Virus record (IMG/VR): IMGVR_UViG_3300047548_000496
Span: 1 to 64,000 of that record
Origin: a virus
Reading direction: 5' to 3' (one strand)
DNA length: 64,000 nucleotides
Of the stretch, positions 15,229 to 23,533 are shown piece by piece (the first letter of the stretch is position 1; every line of letters starts with the position of its first letter). The position numbers and the translations under genes were made by a program. The notes below the pieces were generated by a model that did no database searches, was not told where the DNA came from, and worked only from the letters and a program-made list of their open reading frames with translations.

Positions 15229-16106
15229 TGTGTATCATAGTTGCGAAATACTTTGATGGAATTGGATGGGCGGGCGCAAAGAATCGTGACCGTAAGTATA
15301 TTCCAACACTAGATTTTTTAATTGAAGATGTAGGTGATGTTGAACGTTGTATGATGCATGACCAAATAACAGGTTATAAAGAAGGCATCAACAGTTATGG
15401 TTTAAGTATACTGAACACAAGTTTAGATGTACTAGAAGATGAGCCGGAAGTTGAATCGGGTAAGGCAAAGAATAGTCCTGACGGTCAAGCAATAGCAGAA
15501 GCATTGGCGATGAAAGATCCGTTGGATGCAGTAAAACATCTAATCAAAAAGAAACTTGTAGGGTGTACCATCGTCTTTAATAAAGAAGATATGTATCTTA
15601 TAGAAGCCGCTGACCAAGATGGCACAAGATCCTACGAATTTGTTGTAAAAAAGATAGCAAAGAAGAACATAGTAGCAAGAACTAATCATGGAATCTATCT
15701 TCCGTGGGCAAGTTTTCAACGTGTTGAGGGCGATGAGGAACAAACACTTGATAGAATATCTAGCGAAGCGAGGCTTTTACAAGCAGAAGAAGTCGTAAAG
15801 AATGCTAAATCTCCGCAAGACTTAGTAGATGGATTGTGTCAAGTCAATGTTAACAATCCTCAGCTAAATATAATGAGATTCAGTACAGAAGAAAACAAGT
15901 TTCGCACAACAAGTCAGCAGTTATGTGTACCCAAAGAACGTACATTATATTGTCGTCCAGTGAGTAGCAACTTACAATTTAATTTCTGGGAACTGAATAA
16001 GCCAAACCGTGACACATGGGTAGAAATTATAAGCAACAGAGAATTGTGGAAACATTCAAAGAAAAATCTACCGTTTGATGATGTCAATTTGAAAGATATA
16101 GAATGA
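15228..16106 (+). CDS. Ntn-type linear amide C-N hydrolase-like protein
   Basis: 292 residues. Cys2 directly after Met could become the N-terminal nucleophile, as in choloylglycine hydrolases and acyl-transferases of clan PB. GAKNRDRKY (about 16-24) supplies the expected NRD motif and ARTNHGIYLP (about 145-154) the TNH motif. Such enzymes cut non-peptide amide bonds or acylate amines. It is translated from a TAATG overlap and is enclosed by MRAREF genes, so it is made late with them. Possible roles are amide cleavage of a cell-wall or signalling compound, or modification of the cargo proteins; none is proven. Confidence 0.65.
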   Translation: MCIIVAKYFDGIGWAGAKNRDRKYIPTLDFLIEDVGDVERCMMHDQITGYKEGINSYGLSILNTSLDVLEDEPEVESGKAKNSPDGQAIAEALAMKDPLDAVKHLIKKKLVGCTIVFNKEDMYLIEAADQDGTRSYEFVVKKIAKKNIVARTNHGIYLPWASFQRVEGDEEQTLDRISSEARLLQAEEVVKNAKSPQDLVDGLCQVNVNNPQLNIMRFSTEENKFRTTSQQLCVPKERTLYCRPVSSNLQFNFWELNKPNRDTWVEIISNRELWKHSKKNLPFDDVNLKDIE

Positions 16107-16504
16107 GAGCAAGAGAGTTTATCACTGAAACAAAATACGGCTCTGCCGAAGATGTTTCAGCCGACGCCAAAAAACTACCAAAAAGCCAAGCCTCTGCTCT
16201 CAAAGGTGCTGTAAGTATGCCTGACATTTCACAAGTAAAACAAGGTGGTAGTCCATACGCACAATGGCGTTTTGGTATAGCAATGGCAGGGGCACCCGAT
16301 TTTCCTACTGAACCTGCAGGGGCATTTGCCGGCGACCCTCTACTGGCAACATATACAGATGTTGAGATGGATATTATCAACAAAGCAGCTAAGTTTATTG
16401 GCGCTGGCGAAGTTAAACAACTAACTAACAACAGAAGTCAAGAAGCCGATTGGGTCAACAAGAATAGTTTAGTAAAACCATTTAAAGGTTACAAAAGAAA
16501 ATAA
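16103..16504 (+). CDS. Putative head-packaged internal protein, MRAREF family (copy 3)
   Basis: 133 residues. It begins MRAREFITE and ends KPFKGYKRK; the central YAQWRFGIAMAGAP matches copy 1 (YKQYRFGVALAGA). It therefore shares both tags and the middle motif with copy 1, while copy 2 shares only the tags. It overlaps the amidohydrolase gene by ATGA and closes the cassette. Expected mature product after head-protease cutting: residues 10-133. Confidence 0.7.
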   Translation: MRAREFITETKYGSAEDVSADAKKLPKSQASALKGAVSMPDISQVKQGGSPYAQWRFGIAMAGAPDFPTEPAGAFAGDPLLATYTDVEMDIINKAAKFIGAGEVKQLTNNRSQEADWVNKNSLVKPFKGYKRK

Positions 16505-16522
16505 TTTAAATCAATCCTCACT

Positions 16523-16540
16523 GTATAAGTAATTTTATAC
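16523..16540. repeat. Short perfect inverted repeat
   Basis: GTATAA (16523-16528) and TTATAC (16535-16540) upstream of the methyltransferase. It could be an operator or part of a promoter; no clear -35 is seen. Confidence 0.3.
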
Positions 16541-16555
16541 TTTATAGGATTTTCA

Positions 16556-17245
16556 ATGATTGACATAAACAATACACTTGACTTAGTTAAATTAAAACTC
16601 TACAATGAGTGGATTTATACAGCACATATTTATGATGAGGGCCCTAGCCCAATGCATGAAACACTAACTAAACAAGTTGTAGAAAAATACATCGATCCCA
16701 TAAATTTACCTAAAAACTCTAAAATCTTGGATATGGGCTGCGGCCCTGGGTATTTTTTGGATCAAATGAAAGAACGCGGATACACTGACCTCATCGGTGT
16801 AACTCTAAGTCCCGGAGATATAAAAGTATGCGAAAGCAAGGGTCATAAAATTGCAAAGTATGATTTGAGTTTTTTACCCCAAAAAGATGGCTATTACGAT
16901 GAATCTGTTGACTTCATTTTCTGCCGTCATGCACTAGAACATAGTCCATACCCGATCTTCACCTTAATGGAATATAACCGTATTTTAAAGCAAAACGGCA
17001 AAATATACATAGAATTACCCCAACCAGATTGTGAACGCAAGCACGAGTACAATCTAAATCACTATAGTATTTTTGGTGAAAATCAATTGGCTGCTTTATT
17101 AATTCGTTGCGGTTTTAACATTGATATGTTCAACAAACTAGAATTTGACATACAAGGTAAGAGGGAAAATGACGAAGTTTTCATAGCCAAAGAAAAATTC
17201 TATTGTATTGTAGTCACAAAAGCAAGACCATTAGATATCAAGTAA
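16556..17245 (+). CDS. Class I SAM-dependent methyltransferase
   Basis: 229 residues. Motif I is LDMGCGPGYFLDQM (about 60-73), followed by LIGVTLS, and FIFCRHALEHSPYP (the usual FCRHxLEH region of Methyltransf_11/25 proteins), then GKIYIELPQP. The C-terminus has a YSIFGENQL segment as in sugar or lipid methyltransferases. AGGAT precedes the ATG. Its place between the cargo cassette and a virion gene suggests late expression; the substrate is unknown, with glycans or virion proteins as candidates. Confidence 0.8.
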   Translation: MIDINNTLDLVKLKLYNEWIYTAHIYDEGPSPMHETLTKQVVEKYIDPINLPKNSKILDMGCGPGYFLDQMKERGYTDLIGVTLSPGDIKVCESKGHKIAKYDLSFLPQKDGYYDESVDFIFCRHALEHSPYPIFTLMEYNRILKQNGKIYIELPQPDCERKHEYNLNHYSIFGENQLAALLIRCGFNIDMFNKLEFDIQGKRENDEVFIAKEKFYCIVVTKARPLDIK

Positions 17246-17248
17246 AAC

Positions 17249-17256
17249 GATAAATA
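17249..17256 (+). promoter_or_regulatory. Late promoter GATAAATA
   Basis: T4-late-like element 22 bases before the ATG of the structural gene at 17279; its end overlaps the left arm of the inverted repeat at 17254-17274. Confidence 0.65.
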
Positions 17257-17274
17257 CTCACTATAAGTGAGTAT
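17254..17274 (+). promoter_or_regulatory. Hairpin with T-run between late promoter and start codon
   Basis: ATACTCACT (17254-17262) and AGTGAGTAT (17266-17274) pair perfectly over nine bases, then a run of T leads to the ATG. In read-through RNA it can act as a terminator or block initiation; late RNA starting at about 17262 lacks most of the left arm. Confidence 0.55.
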
Positions 17275-17278
17275 TTTT

Positions 17279-18907
17279 ATGGCTACACCAGAACCAACCG
17301 AAGTCGCACCTTGGTATTTGCGAAATATCAATCAGGCGCTAGAATTAGATAATGTAACAGGACAAGTACATGTCCGTAGTTCTATTGTGGGAGGTAATGT
17401 AACGATAGCAGGAAATATCATTGTCAGTAATATCACTGTCGATGCTATGGGAAACATCGACTTGTCTGGTAACACAATGCCGGTCAGTGGAAATGTAACA
17501 GTAGATACAATTACTGGTAATGTTAACGTTACGCAAGGAACTGATCCCTGGATAGTGTCAGGAAATGTCAATATTGATTCATTACCGGAAGTTGAGATTA
17601 AAAACGACATTGATAATCCTATACCAATCAGTAAAGATACTAGTGTCAACTCAATAACTAACCCTATCTATGTATCAGGTGTAAACAATGCAAGTTTCTT
17701 TGCACCAACACAATCAGATGCATTCGGTAGGTTGCGTGTAAGCAATCCGCAGACATTATTTGATACACAAGCAAGATACTATGACCATCAACAATTTGCT
17801 TCAAATACAGTTGGTGGAGGAAATGTAGTTTATAATGCAAATTCAAGCACATTTGCTATGAATGTGGGTACAGGATCAACCGATAGTGTCTTTAGAGAAA
17901 CATATAAAGTATTCCCGTATCAACCAGGTAAGAGTTTGTTGATATTGTCAACATTCTGTATGAATGCTCCTAAAGCTAATTTAAGACAACGAGCAGGCTA
18001 TTTCAGTGCTAATAATGGTATATATTTTGAAATAGACGGTACAACTTTAAACATGGTTATCAGAAGCAGTAGCAGTGGTGTTATTGTGGAAGATAGAGTA
18101 CCGCAAATAAATTGGAACGGCGATACGTTATTAGGTACAGGTGGATCAACTAATCTGAGTGGTATACAACTAAATCCAGCAGTAGACCAAATTTGGTTTA
18201 CTGATATTGAATGGTTGGGTGTAGGTAGTGTTCGTGTTGGGTTCGTTATAGACGGTCAATATATCGTATGTCATACTTTCCCGCATGCTAACGTTTTAGG
18301 TAATACTACAACATACATGACAACAGCTAGTTTGCCGCTAAGATATGAAATTACAAATACAGGAACAACAGCAAGTAATAGTACATTAAGGCAGATTTGT
18401 TCTAGTGTTATTTCTGAGGGTGGGTACCAATTATCAGGAACACCAAGATCAATTGGTCACGCATTGAATGCACCGGTAACACTACCTAACGACCAATCAT
18501 TTAAACCAATATTAAGTATTAGACTAAAGAGTACTATGTTGGATGCCATCGTATTACCAACATATTTTACCATTGCTCCTACAGCACAAAGTACATTCAA
18601 GTACAGAATTTACAGTCGTGCAATCACCACCGGAGGATCATGGGTAGGTGTAGACGGAGCTTTTGAAAGCCCGGTTGAATACAATTTAAATCCGACTACT
18701 ATATCAAGTGGTGCAATAGTCACTGAAGGATTTATTATTTCTAGTAACCAAGCATCGGCCGCCCCTTCGCAAGTTGCATTTGGATTTGAAGTTCAACTGC
18801 AAAGAAACTCTTTTACTAGTGTTGCTTATGAGTATGTAATTGCTGTTGCTACTACGGGTACTAACCAAACGGTATATTCAAGTATTGAGTGGCAAGAAGT
18901 TAACTAA
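17279..18907 (+). CDS. Virion structural protein (tail/fibre-type)
   Basis: 542 residues from the ATG at 17279 (a GTG at 17267 lies inside the hairpin and is less likely). The N-terminal 150 residues contain imperfect beta repeats with SGNVTVD-like units; the rest (TLFDTQARYYDHQQF, VFPYQPGKSLLI) resembles large virion proteins of aquatic T4-like phages. No enzyme motif is seen. A late promoter and its position before terminase support a structural role. Confidence 0.75.
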   Translation: MATPEPTEVAPWYLRNINQALELDNVTGQVHVRSSIVGGNVTIAGNIIVSNITVDAMGNIDLSGNTMPVSGNVTVDTITGNVNVTQGTDPWIVSGNVNIDSLPEVEIKNDIDNPIPISKDTSVNSITNPIYVSGVNNASFFAPTQSDAFGRLRVSNPQTLFDTQARYYDHQQFASNTVGGGNVVYNANSSTFAMNVGTGSTDSVFRETYKVFPYQPGKSLLILSTFCMNAPKANLRQRAGYFSANNGIYFEIDGTTLNMVIRSSSSGVIVEDRVPQINWNGDTLLGTGGSTNLSGIQLNPAVDQIWFTDIEWLGVGSVRVGFVIDGQYIVCHTFPHANVLGNTTTYMTTASLPLRYEITNTGTTASNSTLRQICSSVISEGGYQLSGTPRSIGHALNAPVTLPNDQSFKPILSIRLKSTMLDAIVLPTYFTIAPTAQSTFKYRIYSRAITTGGSWVGVDGAFESPVEYNLNPTTISSGAIVTEGFIISSNQASAAPSQVAFGFEVQLQRNSFTSVAYEYVIAVATTGTNQTVYSSIEWQEVN

Positions 18908-18920
18908 CGAATATTATTGA

Positions 18921-18928
18921 AATAAATA
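18921..18928 (+). promoter_or_regulatory. Late promoter AATAAATA
   Basis: T4-late-like element ending five bases before the terminase ATG at 18934; predicts a leaderless mRNA. Confidence 0.5.
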
Positions 18929-18933
18929 ATGGT

Positions 18934-20484
18934 ATGAGTGGAACACCTACCTTAGTCAAGACCCCTTATCAAAAGACACATTTTAAAACCGATAAGGAAC
19001 TACAAGATTTTATAAAGTGTTGTGACCCTGACACGGGTTATCTATATTTTATGGATAATTTCTTTTACATACAACATCCTACTAAGGGAAGTATGTTGTA
19101 TCATCCTTGGCCCTACCAAGAAAGATTGATCGAAACATACCACAAGTATAGATATTCAATCAGTCTAATGCCTCGACAGTCAGGTAAGTCAACAAGTGCA
19201 GCAGGATATCTATTATGGTATGCTATGTTTGTACCCGATTCAACTATTCTTATTGCAGCGCACAAATATACAGGTGCTCAAGAAATCATGCAACGTATTC
19301 GCTATGCATATGAAGCATGTCCCGATCACATTAAAGCAGGTGTCACAACATATAACAAGGGTTCGTTAGACTTTGAGAACGGATCTCGTATAGTAAGTGC
19401 AACAACGACTGAAAATACAGGTCGTGGTATGTCTATCTCACTTTTATACTTAGACGAATTTGCGTTCGTTAGACCTAGCATTGCTACAGAATTCTGGACA
19501 GCTATTACTCCTACATTGGCAACCGGTGGTAAAGCAATTATCACTAGTACACCAAACAGTGACGAAGACCAGTTTGCATTGATTTGGAAAGGTGCTAACA
19601 AGTGTGAAGATGAGTTTGGAAATACAACAGAAGTCGGTGTAAACGGATTCAGAGCATATAGAGCATACTATACAGAACAACCCGGCCGTGATGAAAAATG
19701 GGCAGCAGAAATGAAGGCACAACTCGGTGAAGATAGATTCCGCCGAGAGATTGGGTGTGAATTCATTATTGCTGATGAAACATTAATTGCTCCTACAACA
19801 TTGATCGACTTAGAGGGAATCGAACCTGTCAGTCGCATGGGTCAAGTTCGTTGGTACGACACTCCTAAAAAAGGCAACATCTATGTTGTTGCATTAGATC
19901 CTAGTATCGGTACCGGTGGCGACCCTGCTGCCATACAAGTTTTTGAGGCTAATTCAACCAAGCAAATAGCAGAATGGAAGCATAATCGTACGGATATCCC
20001 TAGTCAGATTAAATTACTAGCACAAATCACGAAACATATATCTGAAATTACAGGTGAACCTAACAATATCTATTATTCAATAGAGTGTAACGGTATTGGC
20101 GAAGCAGCGATTGTGTCACTAAATGAATACGGAGAAAGCAACATTCAGGGCATTTTCTTGACTGAATCAGGAAAGTCAAGCCGCCGCGGCTTTAACACTA
20201 CAAACAAAAGCAAACTTGCAGCTTGTGCCAAGTTCAAAACATTGGTTGAGAGCAAGAAAATGAAGGTAAATAGTCGTAGTCTTATAGGAGAAATGAAGTC
20301 ATTCATAGCCCACGGTGGAAGTTATGCAGCCAAAGTCGGAGACACAGACGATTTAATTATGGCATCATTATTGGCTGTTAGAATGCTACAGCAATTAAGC
20401 GATTATCATTATGATTTAGAAGAACAAATTCGTGACCATGATGAAACAATACAGCCCCTGCCCTTTTACGCTGTTTTAGCTTAA
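18934..20484 (+). CDS. 17: Terminase large subunit (gp17-like)
   Basis: 516 residues. ATPase motor: Walker A MPRQSGKST (79-87), Walker B SLLYLDEF (about 170) and the coupling motif TSTPNS. Nuclease: RNase H-fold Asp in VALDPSIGTGGD (about 320), later Asp residues in VGDTDDLIMA. It packages DNA into the prohead by ATP hydrolysis and makes the headful cut. It is shorter than T4 gp17 (610) mainly at the N-terminus. No small terminase gene is seen next to it. The late promoter ends five bases before the ATG, and no Shine-Dalgarno sequence is present. Confidence 0.95.
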   Translation: MSGTPTLVKTPYQKTHFKTDKELQDFIKCCDPDTGYLYFMDNFFYIQHPTKGSMLYHPWPYQERLIETYHKYRYSISLMPRQSGKSTSAAGYLLWYAMFVPDSTILIAAHKYTGAQEIMQRIRYAYEACPDHIKAGVTTYNKGSLDFENGSRIVSATTTENTGRGMSISLLYLDEFAFVRPSIATEFWTAITPTLATGGKAIITSTPNSDEDQFALIWKGANKCEDEFGNTTEVGVNGFRAYRAYYTEQPGRDEKWAAEMKAQLGEDRFRREIGCEFIIADETLIAPTTLIDLEGIEPVSRMGQVRWYDTPKKGNIYVVALDPSIGTGGDPAAIQVFEANSTKQIAEWKHNRTDIPSQIKLLAQITKHISEITGEPNNIYYSIECNGIGEAAIVSLNEYGESNIQGIFLTESGKSSRRGFNTTNKSKLAACAKFKTLVESKKMKVNSRSLIGEMKSFIAHGGSYAAKVGDTDDLIMASLLAVRMLQQLSDYHYDLEEQIRDHDETIQPLPFYAVLA

Positions 20485-20486
20485 AA

Positions 20487-20494
20487 GATAAATA
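20487..20494 (+). promoter_or_regulatory. Late promoter GATAAATA
   Basis: Ends five bases before the ATG at 20500; the expected +1 coincides with that ATG (leaderless). Confidence 0.6.
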
Positions 20495-20499
20495 CTTAT

Positions 20500-22776
20500 A
20501 TGCCAAAAAATACAGATTCATTAAACCGTTCATTATTTGAACTATTAAACAGCAAGGGATATGACCCTACACTATTAAGCACTGCGGGTAAGGAAACACC
20601 AACACCTGAGGAAGCAGAAGTTTTCCAATTCAACTTTGTTAAAGACGGCGAAGATTACGGAAAAGTCACAATGTCTATTGATGGATTACATAAACTAGTT
20701 ATCTATTACGACGATGACATTGCTAATAGCGAAAAAGAAGAAAATGAATCTGGTGATTTATCTTGGTATCAGTTATTAAATCAATTGAAAAAATTCGCAC
20801 AGAAATATCAATTGAGTTTTGAATTACGGAATGTAAGCAACTTAAAGCACGATATGGCAAAAAGGGAATATATGAAAAAGAAAGAATCTATTGCAGAGGG
20901 ATATTATCCAATGGGCAAGAAAGCAAGTTACAGTGATGCTGTACCTAGCGTAAAGATTGTATTACAACACACTCGCCAAATAGAAGAAGGTGAGCAACGT
21001 TACCGTAATATTGCTAGAATCTTTTTAGAAAACGAACAAGGCGAAAGATTCTTAGCTCCCACAACTAAGCCAGGTATTGCCCGTGTATATGCTCGCCACA
21101 TTGCTGAAGGTGGTCAGCCTCATGACGAGCGTTGGAATCATATCAATAGTTTGTGCGAAGAATATCAAAAAATGGCAGGATTTGTTCGTGCAGTTCGCAA
21201 TGGACAATTTAATGAATCAGCACAACAATTGGTTAATGAAGGGGTTAATCATTATCAGTCATTGCGTGAGTCACTAAGCAAGTTAACAGGTCATCGTGGT
21301 TACAATGCATATTTTGAAAGTTGGACTCCTCCATTAATGGAAGATGACACTGATACAAGCAATATCAATGAATTGTTCGTACAAGAAACTGTTGATCCTC
21401 GCATTGAATCTGTTATGCCTATTCTTTCTAAACTTCAAAAGAAGATTAGCGAGATGAGTGAAGTTAATCAATTAGCAGAATGGGCAGATAATTTAACAGA
21501 AGGTGGCGATGGCGGTGAAGCTAGCGAAGAACCAGTTGAACAAATCGAAGAAGAAGAAAGTTTAACAAGTAAAAATCCAGGTGGTATACCTGAAGGTCAT
21601 TTGAGCAATCCAGGTGTGGAAGATAGTCCTGTAGTCAATTCAATTACTCGCCGCATTATAAATCAGCGCACAGACCTATTAGCAAAACATGGCCCTGAAA
21701 AAGTTGCACAAGCAATTGACAGTGTTGCTCATTTTGTAGGTGATGTTGATGAAATTGGTTCTAGTGATATCAGCGGTTGGGTCAAACAAGTTGAAGATGA
21801 ACTAAACAGTGTAACGGAAAGTATTGTTGACGATTATGAAGATATGAGCGATAGCGAATTAATGCGTCATGCTCGTATGCTAGGTTTAGAAGATAACATT
21901 GTCATGGATGGCGAAGGTGGTTTAGCTAACCGTATGGAAATGATTTATTTGCTACAACAAGAAGCAGGTGATAATCTAGAAGAAAGCGGATTACAAGCAT
22001 ACTTAGGTAACAAAAAGTATGGCAAAGAAGGTATGGACGCACTACGAAAAGCGGGTCGTGAACATGCAAGCAAAGAAAAAATGGCAAAGATTCGTGCTAA
22101 GTATGACAAACTAGATGAAGAAGATGTTGAAGAAGGTTTAGGTGATGTTGCTAAGAAAGTTGGCAGCGCATTGAAGAAGGGTGCTACAGCAGTTGGTAAG
22201 GCAATCGTAGGTCCTGATGATGACGAATTATTAAGAGACTTAAAAAAGAGAGCCGGCGTTCGTAACCCACAAACTGGCAAGCCAAGTATGGCGCACAGTG
22301 ATGTAGAAAAGCGTGAAGAAGGTGTGGCGGAAGGTGGCTATCAAGATGATAGTAAAGAGCGTGAAGAAAATTTAAGATACGCCCGCACTCGCAATCCTGT
22401 TGCCGATGTGATTCGCAAGAAATTAAATCCTAATCAGAAACCAGAAAAAGAGCAAGGTGTGGCGGAAGATTTAGATGCTAACCAAAAGCGTGTTGGTCAA
22501 TTAGGTCCTTACGAAAAAGTTAAGAATAACAATATCGGTAAACTAGTCGGTGCTAATGAGAATTTTATCAATACAGATGACCAAGCAGTTGTAACTGAAA
22601 CTAATCCTAAAGGTAAAGTTGATTTTGCAGCTAAATTCAAGAAAAATATTGATAAAGTAAACCAGAATAAAAAAAGTACTGACGAGAAAATAAAACAGCA
22701 CCATGATGACCAAAATAAACAAGTCAAAGAAGGACAAGAAGACCTCGATGCTATCCTAAGAATTATCAGAAAGTAA
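20500..22776 (+). CDS. Large acidic protein with several head-protease-like sites
   Basis: 758 residues, very rich in Glu, Asp, Lys and Gln. At intervals it shows (I/L/V)-x-E followed by Gly or Asp: SIAEG (about 133), HIAEG (about 203), NLTEG (about 333), GVAEG and GVAED (both after 600). T4-like head proteases cut after (I/L)-x-E, so this may be an internal core or scaffold polyprotein cut during maturation. The C-terminal third is lysine-rich and repeats KEREEN- and KPEKEQ-like stretches. It follows terminase with a leaderless-type late promoter. No family name can be given with certainty. Confidence 0.65.
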   Translation: MPKNTDSLNRSLFELLNSKGYDPTLLSTAGKETPTPEEAEVFQFNFVKDGEDYGKVTMSIDGLHKLVIYYDDDIANSEKEENESGDLSWYQLLNQLKKFAQKYQLSFELRNVSNLKHDMAKREYMKKKESIAEGYYPMGKKASYSDAVPSVKIVLQHTRQIEEGEQRYRNIARIFLENEQGERFLAPTTKPGIARVYARHIAEGGQPHDERWNHINSLCEEYQKMAGFVRAVRNGQFNESAQQLVNEGVNHYQSLRESLSKLTGHRGYNAYFESWTPPLMEDDTDTSNINELFVQETVDPRIESVMPILSKLQKKISEMSEVNQLAEWADNLTEGGDGGEASEEPVEQIEEEESLTSKNPGGIPEGHLSNPGVEDSPVVNSITRRIINQRTDLLAKHGPEKVAQAIDSVAHFVGDVDEIGSSDISGWVKQVEDELNSVTESIVDDYEDMSDSELMRHARMLGLEDNIVMDGEGGLANRMEMIYLLQQEAGDNLEESGLQAYLGNKKYGKEGMDALRKAGREHASKEKMAKIRAKYDKLDEEDVEEGLGDVAKKVGSALKKGATAVGKAIVGPDDDELLRDLKKRAGVRNPQTGKPSMAHSDVEKREEGVAEGGYQDDSKEREENLRYARTRNPVADVIRKKLNPNQKPEKEQGVAEDLDANQKRVGQLGPYEKVKNNNIGKLVGANENFINTDDQAVVTETNPKGKVDFAAKFKKNIDKVNQNKKSTDEKIKQHHDDQNKQVKEGQEDLDAILRIIRK

Positions 22777-22785
22777 TTCTCCCAA

Positions 22786-22810
22786 AAACCTCACTTAAAA
22801 TGTGAGGTTT
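22786..22810. terminator. Probable terminator hairpin
   Basis: AAACCTCAC (22786-22794) pairs perfectly with GTGAGGTTT (22802-22810). The T-run is short on the + side. It ends the large protein's message. Confidence 0.6.
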
Positions 22811-22825
22811 ACCATATCCAAAAGG

Positions 22826-22833
22826 CATAAATA
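22826..22833 (+). promoter_or_regulatory. Late promoter CATAAATA
   Basis: T4-late-like element about 60 bases upstream of the GIY-YIG gene; the intervening leader holds GTAGTT/AACTAC repeats and ends in AAGGAGC. Confidence 0.45.
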
Positions 22834-22893
22834 AAAGTGTAGTTCGCGGAATTGGCGTTCCCAACTACTCTAATGCTATGAAGGAGCACCAGC

Positions 22894-23415
22894 ATGAATA
22901 TTTATGATAGGTCAAACCCACCTCAAGGGTTCTATGTATACGCATATCTCAGAGAAGATGGCACCCCATACTATGTAGGCAAAGGCAAAAGCGTTAGGGC
23001 CTCAGCAGACCATAAACACATACCTGTACCAAAAGATCACAATAGGATAAAAATACTTCAACATGGCTTGACAGAAGAACAAGCCTTCGCAGCCGAAAGC
23101 AAACATATTCTTGAATATGGAAGAAAAGATTTAGGAACAGGTATACTTATAAACAGAACTAACGGCGGCGAGGGTCCTACCGGAATGACGCATTCCGAAG
23201 AAACTAAACTCAAAATGAGAGAGTCACATAAAACGCAAATACCTTGGAATAAAGGCCTAAAGACAGGACCACTATCACCAGACCATATAGCTAGAAGTGC
23301 CGCCGGCAGAATAGGTAAACCACGATCACCTGAATCAAAAGCAAAGCAAGCCGCCACAATGAAGGGTAGAGTTCCTTGGAATAAGGGAAAACAAAAAGTT
23401 AAAAAGGACGAATAA
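22894..23415 (+). CDS. Free-standing GIY-YIG homing endonuclease (upstream of gp32)
   Basis: 173 residues. [20 protein letters not shown] (about 12-31) is the GIY-YIG core, followed by Arg and the Glu in [12 protein letters not shown]. The C-terminal half holds NUMOD3-type repeats: [13 protein letters not shown], then [24 protein letters not shown] and [15 protein letters not shown] supports the start. It is inserted between the large acidic gene and gp32, whose promoters lie just after its stop. A selfish gene likely to cut near gp32 of related phages. Confidence 0.85.
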   Translation: MNIYDRSNPPQGFYVYAYLREDGTPYYVGKGKSVRASADHKHIPVPKDHNRIKILQHGLTEEQAFAAESKHILEYGRKDLGTGILINRTNGGEGPTGMTHSEETKLKMRESHKTQIPWNKGLKTGPLSPDHIARSAAGRIGKPRSPESKAKQAATMKGRVPWNKGKQKVKKDE

Positions 23416-23417
23416 GG

Positions 23418-23425
23418 ACTAAATA
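23418..23425 (+). promoter_or_regulatory. Late promoter ACTAAATA for gp32
   Basis: Lies four bases upstream of the early promoter of gene 32, giving tandem late and early start sites. Confidence 0.45.
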
Positions 23426-23428
23426 TAT

Positions 23429-23457
23429 TTGACATTCAGAGTATTGATCGCTACAAT
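23429..23457 (+). promoter_or_regulatory. Early promoter of gp32
   Basis: TTGACA (23429-23434), 17 bases, TACAAT (23452-23457). The leader to the ATG is about 70 bases. Confidence 0.8.
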
Positions 23458-23469
23458 AACTGTATGTTA

Positions 23470-23505
23470 GTCTCTCATAGGGAGAGGCGAATACTTAATA
23501 GAGAC
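23470..23505 (+). promoter_or_regulatory. Structured leader of gp32, possible autoregulatory site
   Basis: GTCTCT (23470-23475) can pair with AGAGAC (23500-23505), or CTCTC (23472-23476) with GAGAG (23482-23486). In T4, gp32 represses its own translation by binding a pseudoknot in its leader; this element is in the right place, but a pseudoknot was not proven. Confidence 0.4.
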
Positions 23506-23533
23506 CATCTCAATTTTATAAGGAAATATTATT

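Noticed and set aside
17267-17278. GTG start for the structural protein at 17279
   Set aside because: It lies inside the hairpin right arm and upstream of a better ATG at 17279 that begins the recognisable protein.
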